Shown here: piece after piece, positions 45,001 through 55,892 of the stretch
Numbering within the stretch: position 1 is the stretch's first letter
How the letters are laid out: each line of letters opens with the position of its first letter
Source: Amorphophallus konjac
Taxonomy: Eukaryota; Streptophyta; Magnoliopsida; Alismatales; Araceae
NCBI GenBank assembly: GCA_022559845.1
Contig: CM040125.1
Span: 288,224,200 to 288,288,199 of the forward strand
Direction of reading: 5' to 3'
Length of the DNA: 64,000 nucleotides
Position numbers and translations under genes: made by a program
Notes under the pieces: generated by a model
Told to the model about the DNA's origin: nothing
Seen by the model: only the letters and a program-made list of their open reading frames with translations
Database searches by the model: none

Positions 45001-46414
45001 GAAGAGAAGAAATAAGAGAGGGATGCTTCCAGTATTTGATGCCAAGAAAGGAAAATCATGGAAGACCTGGTTTTCGAAAGGAAATTATCCTACTACGATA
45101 ATCTATATAGGCGTCGTGGTCTACAAGCCAATCAACTCCTAATATAGCGTCGTAGTCTTCCATATCAAGGCATACGAGATTAACGGGAAGATTATGCCCT
45201 TCTACATTAACTTCACTATTGGGGAAATAGGTTTTCAATTCCATTCCTGACCCTAAAGGAGTGACTATGGTTAGATCCAATGGTAAGGGAACAGGTGAAA
45301 TAGGTAATATTTTTGCGAAGGAACTAGCAATAAAGGAATGAGTAGCACCTATATCGAATAACACAAAAGTAGAATGGGAATAAATATGAATTATACCTTC
45401 AATGAGCTCCCCTTCTTTGGTTGGTTCATCCTCCAATACAGCATTCAATCTAGCTTCCCACTTTCATCCACCATTGCTCCTTGTGGATGATTGCTCTTTC
45501 ATCAGAGGACAGTCAGGCATGCGGTGCTCTCGACTTCCACATCTTAGGCAAGCGTCCAATCGTTTCCAACATTCTTCAGCCGCATGATCAAATTTATCAC
45601 AGAACGAGAAAGCCGTCATGACTTGCTTATCTTCTTCCTTAGCCTTCTTGTTCCGACGATCATATTTACCGTCCCCATTCCGGGATCTCTTCTTGCTATC
45701 CCGAGTGTTATAGGTGATGCTGAATTTTTCTTGCTTCTTACCTCGCCAATCAAACTTTCGGCTCGACTCCTCCACTTTGCCCTTGAGTTTATCGACCTTC
45801 TCCAAGGTTCGTTCACATAAGTGTGCCCGTTGGACCATCTCTGCATAGGTCCGAATGTTTTGTGGGCCGAGTTGCTGGATGAAAATGGGTCGTATCCCAT
45901 CCATAAAGTGATTTGCTTTAAGGAGATATGTGCTCACTAGATGCTGAGCATAGGGTGCCAGACGAGAAAATTATAATTCGTACTCGGTCGCTGTCATCGT
46001 ACCTTGACGCAATGAAGCAAACTCTGCCATCTTCCTCTCCTTGACATGTTCAAAGAAATATTTAACTCAAAAGAGCGTGAGAAATCCTTCCCAAGTGTGT
46101 GGTGCATCTGTAGGTGGTGTAGAAATAGACTTCCACCATGTACGTGCATCTTTGTTTAATTGGAACGTAGCAAGATGAACCTTCTCTTGGTCGGCACATT
46201 ACATGACCTCGAATATACAGTTCATTTCGTCAATCCAGCTTTCTGCCTCATCGGGGTTAGAAGAACCTGAAAATCGTGGAGGGTTTAAACTTCGGAAGTT
46301 ATGGTGCAGATCACCAGCTCCTGCCCTAGCGCCAACTTGAGCCATATTTTGCAAGGCCTGAGTGAGACCCGCCACAGTTTGTTGCATTCCACCCCAATCA
46401 ACGCGGGGAGCCAT
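42002..46414 (-). pseudogene. gag-pol polyprotein of Tekay/Del-type chromovirus (element C)
   Basis: A single minus-strand frame of 1471 codons has no frameshift but 12 in-frame stops, near 46199, 46067, 45971, 45464, 45056, 44144, 44114, 44081, 42953, 42860, 42842 and 42101. Gag (46414-45470) has LNPPRFSG and the knuckle CLRCGSREHRMPDC. The protease has DIGATHSF near 45355, where DSGATHSF is usual. Reverse transcriptase (about 44900-44150) has [19 protein letters not shown] and FIDDILIYS near 44350. RNase H is about 43920-43570 (YTDAS, DHKSLKYL, ADALSR). The integrase zinc domain (about 43270-43150) has Tyr for the second His, and catalytic D, D, E lie near 43057, 42871 and 42745. A chromodomain (about 42172-42011) targets integration to heterochromatin in this clade. 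Every stop is one transition from Gln, Arg or Trp. The element is not functional as it stands. Confidence 0.93.
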
Positions 46415-46633
46415 TGTAAGAATAAATTACCTGAGAAGAGTAATGGATTTGTTAATCTTAATGGAATATATGGGTTAATCCTAAAGATAATTTCTAATTA
46501 CTAGCTCATCACAGGTTGTACCCAATTTCTCTTATGGGTTGGGAATTTCCTTTCCTTGTTTCATAGGCATGGGTCCTTAATCCTTGGACTTAACCTATGA
46601 CATGACATCCTTTCCTAGAACTTCTAAGCCTAG

Positions 46634-46645
46634 GCTCTGATACCA
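46634..46645 (-). other. Primer-binding site of element C (tRNA-iMet)
   Basis: The minus strand reads TGGTATCAGAGC, seven bases inside the right LTR. Confidence 0.92.
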
Positions 46646-46652
46646 CTTTAAC

Positions 46653-48811
46653 GGTCACGCCCCGAGCTTTTTAATACAGTGGAAGGAATTTCGGGAATGT
46701 GAACCGCCGGCATGGTAAGCCCCTCGCAAGCAAGTAATCAGAGTGCAAGATAATCACATAAAAGTAATTGCACAAGTATATTTCTTTTCAAAATTCTAAC
46801 TTTACTTCATTAATAGAATAATCCAATTACATAAGATCATCACTACGACTCAAGAAATCAAAGATTACATCTGACTCGACTAAACACTTGACAACTAGGT
46901 CTTCTCACGATTCATTTGACCTTCAATTGCTCTCGGACCCGCTACTAGCATAATCCGAATCTGATCCACTAGTACTTATTGAAAAGACAAGAAAATAGGT
47001 ATGAGCACATATGCCCAGTAGTTATCTTCGCATCAACATGAAGGCAATATTTAAGTGATTAAAAATAAGAACGCGATAAACAAGTGATATAAACCAAGAC
47101 AGCCAATAAATCATGAAATAACTGAGCAAGTTGATGTGAGTATAGACCATGAACAAGCAAGATTTAATCATGTAGATATACTTCTGGCCTTTCATGAATA
47201 AGAAAGTATGAGCATGAATCTAGAAAGTACTTTACATAGCCTTGTAAAGGCTATGTACTAGAAAGTCATTAACAAGTATGTAATTTCATAATGAGCCTCG
47301 TGAATTTCACTCATTTATAAGAGAAAGTACTCCCAGCGTAATGCGATGCCAGTATCATCGTACCTCATGGTTTATAGCACGTTTCTGACCATCGGCCGTG
47401 AGGACTAGCATGGAGCCTTTGGACATAATTTGTGTCCGGTCTTGCATCTTCAAGTTATAGATCTAGCTACTTCCACGAGATATAACAATAATATCGGCCA
47501 ATAACTTAATTCCAAATAACAAGTTTCATGACCAAGTAACCAAGGCATAGAACGTACCAAAATTGATATGAGATATCAAAGAAGAATTAAAAGAATATTA
47601 TACTCCGGTGGCATTCCGGCAGCATAACAGTACATTCGCTAAGTTTCATATCTTAATATTGACTTGTTAAACATGTGTTGAGACTTCAAATAATTTGAAT
47701 ACCATCTAGGAACTCAAGAAAATCAACCCAAAGGTCAAACCTTGGGTTAGACAGGTTCAGAGATAAAGCGGTCGTTTATTGGACCGTTTCATGAAGAAAG
47801 CGGTCAGAGTCTAGACCGTTTCATGACTAGAGTCGACGCATGAAAAAGAAGTGTCGACACAGGGAAAACTTTTTGGAGCTTTGCGGTCTAGTGAATGGCT
47901 GCTTGGTGCCTTTTAGTGGTCATCCATATGGCCGTTATGGTCCAGAATACATAAAACATCGGTAAAGTACTTTCTAGACAATTGGCTTTGATGCTACAAC
48001 CAGCTCGGCTACCTTGTAAGAATCCCAGGCTCGCGGAGTCTTAGGGAGGCCTTGAAACATAATCCTCTAGTCTGACAGAAGGAATATCCGGCGGAGAGGT
48101 TCATAAGTCCAAGAAAGTGTGCCCATAAGTGTGAAGTGTAACTAATGGTCACATACCGGAGTATATGCCATGTACTTAGGAAAATGACTCATAGACGAGA
48201 AAGGATCACGATAAAATAGTGATCAAATTAAAACTAGACAAGTCTTGAACCATGTGAAACATAATGTAATTATAAAAGTATATGGTTTTGGCATGAATTT
48301 AACATAAGTTTAAAATAATCCCAACGTGTATAAGGAACATGAAATCAACTAGGATGATTGATTAACATATCCAAGTACAAGAATACAATATTTAAAACAG
48401 GTGTAAAACCCAATTAGCTAAGCTTATCATATGATATTTAGGGCAATTCTGTATTATGTCTCGGATTAACATAAACACAGAACTCAGAAAACGTAAACGG
48501 TCGTGTGAGGACCGTTTTATCCGGCCTAGCGATCTATCGCAGGGCCGCTAGTGATATCAGGCTGTCTTCAGGAAGACTATTTCTTCATGTCTGCTGAAAA
48601 CAGTAATAAAACCGAAATATATACTAAGCTAAGGCCATTTGATGCATAGTAAAATATGACAATAGATAAATATGCCCTAATAACACCATATTAGGACATG
48701 GAGATGCATGGGTTGAATTAGATAACATGAAATAATCATTTTCTCACTTAAAGGTAAGGTTTATGCATGCTATGTAATCCTAGATGCATAGTCAAGACAA
48801 AACATCAAATA
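46653..48811 (-). repeat. Right (5') LTR of element C, interrupted by D
   Basis: This is collinear with 38706-40850 and starts (G)GTCACGCCCCGAG. It ends where D inserts, after ACATCAAATA; the left LTR reads on as ACATCAAATACTCTG. The remainder should lie right of the window. Confidence 0.92.
47768..47945 (-). promoter_or_regulatory. Dyad cluster of C right LTR, including a GTCGAC unit
   Basis: The cluster holds GCGGTCGTTTATTGGACCG, AGCGGTCAGAGTCTAGACCG (absent from the left LTR), GTCGACGC..AAGTGTCGACAC (the core word of element A) and GCGGTCTAGTG..GGCTGC. Confidence 0.6.
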
Positions 48812-49215
48812 TGTTAAGCCGATGGGAGTCGGTCCAATGGTGCAATAAGGATTTAGAGGGGGGTGAATGAATCCCCTTCTAAAAACTTGACCAATTTAAA
48901 CTTAATCTAAAGGCTATAAACTTGTGCGGAATTAAAAATAATCAATATCTACAGACTATGAAAACCAATGATGCACTTAATCGAACAGATTAACAACAGA
49001 AATGCAGACTCCTAAGCAAGTCTATACCGTTGACATAATCAGATCAAGCATGCGTGTACACAACATCCATTCAGTCAGAACCGTAGATAGGAACGCGCCT
49101 AGCATACATCTAAAGGTTGACAAATTAGAAACCAAACCACAGTACACAAGATCTTTTTAGGTGGTTCAGTCCTCAGGACCTACATCCACCCCACACTCCA
49201 AACAGAGTGTGGATT

Positions 49216-49412
49216 CCGCTACCAAACAACTTGAACCGCTGGGCCTCACAGCTGAGCTTCACAGCTTGCTTAACAGCTGATTAACAGCTTCACCGCTGGA
49301 CAATACAGCTTCGCCACCGCTGAGCATTACAGCTTAGCCACCGCTACCTAACAGCTTGATCCGCTGGGCCTTACAGCTTAGCCTCCACTGATACATAGCT
49401 TAGAAGAAGAAT
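49216..49412 (-). repeat. CAGCTT/CCGCTG repeats in R/U5 of D left LTR
   Basis: About nine units of 18-28 bp have the form (A)CAGCTTN(N)CC(A)CCGCTG followed by a TA-containing spacer. CAGC and GCTG inside a unit are complementary, so each unit can form a short stem. The array lies downstream of the TATA, so it would be transcribed. Confidence 0.65.
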
Positions 49413-49708
49413 GAAAAGTGAAAATAGAAAATCACGAAATTTAGCATCGAAAAGCTGACAGTAAAAGCAAATCAAAATGCTGCGTAGGAGCACTGTGCCT
49501 TGGATCTGATCCAAAGGACATACTGGAAATAGTTCTTCAGATCTCTTGAGCCTTCTTCTCGCTTCACACTCACGAACTCTTCAATCTTCCTCTCTTTGAA
49601 AAGCTTCTCAGATCCCCCCTTTTCTTATACGCTCTGCTTAATCTGCCTTCTATTTTTCTCTATGCTTCACTCTCTTCTTCTCTCTCTTTCTCTGTATATC
49701 TATATCTC

Positions 49709-49715
49709 TATATAT
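49709..49715 (-). promoter_or_regulatory. TATA box of D left LTR
   Basis: The minus-strand TATATAG lies between the U3 minisatellite and the R/U5 repeats. The shared LTR has a diverged CATATAG (about 58784-58790). Confidence 0.5.
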
Positions 49716-50009
49716 TGATTTTCAGGTGAAAACCCTTTATTTATAAACGGGAGATAGAGGGCACGTGGATGGCACTTTCCCACACTTTTTTCAAGCAACT
49801 TATCCTTGCTGGCAATCCACGTGTCAGAAGGTTGCTGGCCATGTGACAGAGTCACAGTCAACGAGGCATCCTGGGATCACGCGCTACTTATTGGGTCACG
49901 CGCGAACTTAAGATCCTGCGTATCCAATAAAGACCTGTCGTCAAACACCTTGCATTGACCTTTGTTCATGAGCTATTCAACATAGCACAGAGTTATTATA
50001 TGAATGAGG

Positions 50010-50850
50010 CAAAACGTGCACCGACTAGGGACATGCATAGGCTCGAATATGCAATAAAGACACCGTGCACTAACCTTATTATGCAGTATAAGAAACATGG
50101 CCTGACCTCTATATGAATAGGTGAAAATGTGCACAGACCCTTACATACGTGTGGCAAAACATGCACTGACCTGTATGTGTTCTACGTAAAACATGCACTG
50201 ACCTAAGTGTGCTAAATGTGAAGCATGCACGGACCATTGTGTGTTATATGTGAAACATGCATGGACCTCATATTGCACAAGCCAAAAGATGCACCGACTT
50301 GAGTTGTGCAAGCTGCACGTGTGCACTGACTTGTTATGTGCACAAAGCAGACGTGCACGGGCTTGCCACAAAGTATGCAACGACCTTGTTCTTCCAAATG
50401 AAGAATATGCACTGACTTTGTTCTGCCTAATAAAGGATATGCACCGATCTTCGAGGCAAAACCTGCACCGACCTTATGTATACAATATCAAGACATGCAC
50501 CGACCTTGTGTGCATTCACACAGGATGTGTACCAACAATGTGTGTAGAAAAAAAAAGAATGCACCAACCTTATTAGGACACTACAGGAACGTGCACCGAC
50601 CTTGTTCTTCTATATGCATTCATATGCACTGACCTTACGTGCACTAGCTAAAAAGGTGCATCAACCTTGATGCACTACGCTAAACGTGCATCGACGTTAT
50701 ATGCTAAGTGAGCACACATGTACCGACCTATATGCGTTGAACTCATATGTGCACCAACTTCATGTGGCATGAAGCAAAATGTGCTTCGACGTAAGATGCT
50801 GACTGACATAAAATTGCACCGACCATAATATGCTCTTGACAGAAAATGCA
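50010..50850 (-). repeat. TGCACCGACC minisatellite in U3 of D left LTR
   Basis: About 25 copies of (A/G)TGCA(C/T)(C/T)(G/A)AC(C/T)(T) recur at roughly 25-45 bp. The linkers vary and often contain ATGTG or TATG. Only the 12-bp core is conserved. The array occupies most of U3 upstream of TATA. Confidence 0.8.
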
Positions 50851-50960
50851 GTAACCTGTGATCTGATACTGAGACACACAATAGATTTGATTGAAGTGTT
50901 TATTCATTCCAGTTTTAACATGATTCATAGAATGTCATTATCAAAACTAGTGTTCCAACA

Positions 50961-51391
50961 ATCTCCCCCTTTTTGATGATGACAACTGTGAGTCATGTAT
51001 GATTATAAAGACAATGAATTAACCAATCATTTTTCACACACCCATTCAATTCTAAACACTCAATCAAGTGTGATCACACGTTGTTCATGGCATTCACAGA
51101 ATTCATTAACTGACATGCATGGCATGATCAACATTCAAAACAAATATGCAGTATGCAGTACTGACATTTCTGTGTACAATAAGAAAAGGTAAACTGATGT
51201 TTGAGTGAGTATCTCATCATACAAGAGCTTTATACACAGAAATTCACATGTTTGATATTCTCATTCAAATCTGTTAACCAATACATAAATCTCTTCTATA
51301 CCAAAACAAGTCAGCAAAAGACCAAGAACTGACATACATGACTGCCAAGAATTCTCCCCTTTTGTCATTATAAAAAAGAATAGGAGGACTC
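50961..51391 (-). other. 3' untranslated region of D1 with two polypurine tracts
   Basis: A tract at 50961-50983 (minus: GTCATCATCAAAAAGGGGGA) abuts the LTR. A second lies at 51353-51375. No gene is seen. Confidence 0.8.
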
Positions 51392-53871
51392 TTAGGTATC
51401 TACAGGACTTGTTCGGCCGGAGTTGGTACCTCTTGAGCTTCCCCTTCCATTAGGTGGTGTGCTGCTAGAGCTACCTCTTAGAGGTACTGCATGTGGAAAA
51501 GGTATTCTGTCTACTTTAGTTCCGAGGGCTGCAAATTTGGCCATTACTTTCTGGTCATTTTGCTTGACTAGGTCATGAAGCTCTTTGACATTAGATGTCA
51601 TATCCACAAACCCGTTCTGCATCATGCTGCACAAGTTTTCTATTTGGGAGGTCTGCTGGTTGTGAACATCAGCCAAAAAAGTGGAAGAACTGGTGGCCTG
51701 TTCAGTGACAACATTTTTGAAACTTTTAGCTAGCATCTAAACTTGTGCAAGGACTACATCCAGTTTCTCATAGGTATTGCCAAGATGTATCATGCTTCCA
51801 TGTACTTCACCAGAAATAACATTGATTCTCTTAGTCAGAGCCTCCTATTCTTGTCTGAGCAAAGTCATCTGAAGTTTCACATGTTCTAACTCAATCTTGA
51901 TATCATAGGAGTGCACAAAAGTCTGAGTGAGTTGCACAAAAGATGTAGTCTGAGTACTTTGCATTTTGCCCAACATTTCTCCAGCCTTCTGACATACTGC
52001 CAGTAAGGAGTCCAAAACACCATGTAATTTCAAATCAGACTTGTTCTTGTCATAAACTAACTTTATCCACTGACTGTATATAGTCTGTTCCACATGTAGC
52101 ATTCTGGCATCAAGTCTCTGAATGGCTAAATGTAAGTGCATGAACTGTGCATTCATTATTCTACCTTGATTCATGATGAGGTTTACCAATGTGGTAAACA
52201 TTTCTGTAATCTATGGTCCTGAGCTTGGTCTAGCAGAGCTAGATGCTTGAAATTCTAGAGGTATGAATGGTTCTTCAGAGGACAAGGGAGGTTGTATTCC
52301 AAAAACAATAATTGGCCCATGATAAGGTCCATAGACTGGAGTAAGACCTAGAAATTGTTGTTGTTGAGCTACTATCTCAGCTTCTTGGGCTTCCTGAGAT
52401 TGCACTTCCTGAACTTCTTCCATCCTTTGTTCTTCTTGAAGTTCTCCATCTCGTTGCTGCTCCTCTCTCTATTCAGACTGATCTACTGCTACTTGGTGTT
52501 GAGACTGCTGTCCAAAATTATCGAAGAGCTCATCAATATGCTGATCAAACTGTTGCATTAGTTGCTCATCAGTCAAGTTCAGCTCGTGAACTTCTTGCTC
52601 TAATAGTAAATCTCTGATTTGCAGCTCTGCAAAAACTTGATTTATATCTTCTTGTTGCTCAACAATCTGTTCAGTAATAACATCGTGCACATCTCAGGGC
52701 TGTTGTTCATGTTGTATTGACTCTTCCATCTCAATAACAGGTGGATGTTGCACCTGCTCAGCTTGTTCAACTTGCTGCTACTGATGTTGTTCTGTCTCAT
52801 GTTCAGCTTGAAGCTTACTCTCTTTCATTGATGGGACCTCCTTTTCAGCTTATTCTTTTACTTGACTGGCAGAAGAAGGTTTCAATTTCTTGAATTTGAA
52901 TATGAAATCCATATTGTAAACATTCACCTTGGGAATTTCTTTAAAAGTCTCATTCTTCAAGGAGATATTCATTTTCTTGAACACAGTAGTTAAATGGGCA
53001 GCATAAGGTAAGCTTCTCCTAGACTCTCTGTATGTGCCCATAATCTGAATCATTATGTCTGGTAGACATACCTTGATCTTTTTGAATAGACAAAATAGTA
53101 TAAACCTCTAAGACTCAGTTGCCCTTCCTCTTCCTCCAATTTGAGGTGTTATCATGGTTGTGAGAATGTGGTGAAATAACCTCTTTGATGGAGAGAACTT
53201 GTTCGCATTAAGCTGAGTCAGTTTTTCCTGATTTTTATCTTTGGGGTTACTAGGTAACCCTGTTAAAAGGGAGTAAGCCTCATGATGATTATATTTAAAT
53301 TCTCCTTCAACTACCCCTTCTTCTGGAATTCTAAATGTTTTATGGAGGGAATGCCTAGAAACTTCAATCTTTGTCTCCTTGACACTAGTCCAAATTTTTA
53401 ACTGTACTGAATCAAAATTTAGATTATTGTAGAACTCAGCAACGAGTCTAGGGTAATAAACCCTATGTTTACCTAGAAATTTCTGCCATTTTTGAAAGCT
53501 AAATAACTCCAATAGTTCAGGAAATTTTGAAACCATTGCCTGGTCGTTGAAGTCCACGTACCCTTTCCAGCTTTTAATACTAATGCTGCTTGCATCGATG
53601 ACCTAGCAGGATCATCTTCTTATTCAACCTCCTCATGAGTTGTTTCTGTAGTAGGCGTCTGGTGCCGCTTGGAAGGAGTTCCCAATACCTTGTATTTCCC
53701 TTTTTCTGACTTCTCCTTAAGCACTGCGGGACTGACATCTTTATCGAGTGCTATCCTTGATCTTTTCTCCGTTGGTAGAACCTCTGCAGCCTCTACCGAT
53801 GTAGATTCTTCTGGGCTCTGCTCCTCTATCACCTTTCTCTTTCCCTTGCTCTCGGCGGCTGGAGGCAACAT
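51392..53871 (-). pseudogene. ORF2 of D1: plant transposon-protein-like domain with Gln-rich tail
   Basis: The minus-strand ATG at 53871 (PPAAESKGKRK) is homologous throughout to D2 ORF2 (60469-62961). A 13-bp deletion near 53570 shifts the frame relative to D2. After it the frame continues to 51392 with stops near 53108, 52850, 52775, 52485, 52211, 51845 and 51735. Motifs in order are LVAEFYNNL, LNANKFSPSKRLFHHILTT, LPYAAHLTTVFKKMNI, a Gln/Glu-rich coiled-coil region and a Gly/Ser/Arg-rich end. Several stops are CAG or CAA in D2. Function unknown; see the D2 copy. Confidence 0.7.
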
Positions 53872-55892
53872 GATAGACGCAGAGAGGAAAGGAAGACGAA
53901 ATGTAGAAGAAATGTGGAAAAGGGAAACTGTAGAGACAGGCTTACGGTCTGGGCACGAGAGAAGGAATCATGAATGCGGGAAGAAGTTTCGGCTTGAATG
54001 AAGAGGGTATGATAGACAATGTAAGTAGGGCTGAGTATTTTATATGAGATACAGCCAACATTACCAATTTCAACTATCAATACCCACAATACCCTTTACT
54101 TTTAAAGAAAATGCCTTTCTACGCCTCTATGTGATTTTCGGCATATAGGATTATATCTTATAATATGAATCTTCACAAATTATTTCTATGAAGCAAAATC
54201 AATGGAAATAAACAGTTTTATCAAGAACATTGCCCAATCAGATAAATCATTAATCTTACTAGTCATTTTCATTAGCCAAAGCTGATTGAAAAATCTATTT
54301 TATATTGAACTTAAGATAGTTTTGGTTTACTGAAAAGAGCTCAGAGTCAACCATATTTTTCATTGATCTTTTATAATTTTTGATTGAGCATTCCAGTATT
54401 ACCACACCTTTTTACTCAAGGAGACATGTTGATTAAATACCAGAATCCCTGGTTACTCAGTGCAGTTTACCTTTATGCTTCATATTTTGAACAGAGATAG
54501 CATTTATTATCATGACTTGACCTCTGAATTTCTTTGAAATAGATGGTCAATTTCTTAAATGATATGTCATTGCTCTAACTCTTTCATTTTTCTATTTAAT
54601 GGAGTATTCATAGGTCTTTTAATAGAATTTTCTTAAAACTTGGCTTAAGAACCGTATAAACACCAGATTTTAAATCAGATTGACTTATTACTAACGACTT
54701 TCAGATTTTTAGACAACCTTCTAAGTAGTTCCAATTTAGACTGATTTAAGACCATTGATGACTCATTGAAGGGTAATTGTGAATATTTTAAGATAAGATT
54801 GAAACTTTATAAATAGAAAATCACACTTCAGTTAAGATCAGCAATTTTATTCTTCGTTCAGAGTGATCTTAGTAGTTAACTGTTGAAGATTAGTAAAGGT
54901 GATAGAATTCAGATTTTACTCCCCCTGAATTACACAATCTATGACCTTATTATGAAGAACAGATGAGAACATGGATGAGGATAGATCAAAGAGAAGACGA
55001 GCAAGAAGATATGAATGAAGGCCATACAAGAGCAAGGTTAAGACTTAGGGCCAAATTACAAACATCCAAAGACTTAGCCTTAAGGGTCTAGCAACAGGCT
55101 AACAGCCTTCTATATAATCTAGCAGCTTACAGCCTTCAGCTTGTAGAAAAATCAGTGTTTCCAAAAGAGGATTTCCCAAACAACTGATTTGTTATCTTAG
55201 ACCAAACTTAAACTAATTCCAAAATCAATATCTCAGTAGCCGCACTTTACTACTCATAAGGCACACATAGCCCACTATCCAAGCAACAATTCAGCAATAA
55301 CCAACAGCTCAAATACAGACAGTCCAGCCCCAAAGCATTATACATTCATTCAATTCAGCTCAGCTCCCCCTCAAAATGTGTAGAGATTTCAACAAAGCAT
55401 CACTTATTTTTCTTAAAGTACACAAAGATGCAACAACTAAATGCACATTTCAGATTTAAACTACATGCAATGTCAAGACCCTTGGTACTAGGTGAAGGTC
55501 TAGCCTCTACACATGACGTGGGTTTCCAGACAGAAGAAATCTACCCTTCTCCCAACTTCCATTTGATATACCAAGAAGTCATGCAGACCTATGCATCTAC
55601 TCATGAACATGAACAACTAATTACAGCATGTAAAATTCGTGTGTGATTTATGCATGTGGCAGATCATCAGGAATCAATCATTTCAATACAGCATCAATTG
55701 ATGAAATAGCATTCAACACCTATAGAAGTATCATTCTGACCAATCATTCGAAAACTCAGAGAAGAATTACTCATGCCATAAAATAAGAAAAGCAAGAAAG
55801 GGTATGAGTGGGGTTTAACTGACCTTTATGTGCCTTGAGAATTTATTCAACCCCTTTTATTTTATCCATCAAGGCACACCTGCAAGACAGAA
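53872..55892 (-). other. Non-coding spacer between gag and ORF2 of D1
   Basis: There is no supported gene and no pol remnant. The first 130 bp upstream of ORF2 are purine-rich like a 5' untranslated region, with a TATA-like box at 54038-54045. The rest is AT-rich. A short plus-strand open frame (55428-55646) has no recognisable product. Confidence 0.6.
54038..54045 (-). promoter_or_regulatory. TATA-like box upstream of D1 ORF2
   Basis: The minus-strand ATATAAAA lies 167 bp upstream of the ORF2 ATG (53871). D2 has the same box at the same distance (63128-63135 to 62961), although many bases around it have changed. It may drive ORF2 separately from the LTR. Confidence 0.5.

Larger units (their letters stand above)
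38706..48811 (-). mobile_element. Element C: Tekay/Del-type chromovirus (Ty3/gypsy), right LTR truncated by D
   Basis: The left LTR is 38706-41952 and the partial right LTR is 46653-48811, cut by element D. The minus-strand primer site (46634-46645) and purine tract (41953-41968) lie in the correct places. The coding region 42002-46414 holds gag, protease, reverse transcriptase, RNase H, integrase and chromodomain in that order in one frame. It is the only element here with pol. The rest of the right LTR and its target duplication should lie beyond the window, on the far side of D. Confidence 0.93.
48812..50960 (-). repeat. Left LTR of D array
   Basis: The LTR is 2149 bp. In minus-strand order it has U3 with a TGCACCGACC minisatellite (50850-50010), a TATA at 49709-49715, then R/U5 with CAGCTT repeats (49412-49216). 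It is close to the shared LTR 57854-60037. Confidence 0.92.

Noticed and set aside
50241..50576. Open frames rich in Met-His-Arg-Pro or Cys in the D LTR minisatellite (also 59306-59653)
   Set aside because: They are by-products of the TGCACCGACC repeat read in frame; no independent coding evidence.
53669..54001. Plus-strand open frames opposite the ORF2 N-terminus (also 62624-63091)
   Set aside because: They are antisense shadows of ORF2 and its leader; no motif and no support for transcription.
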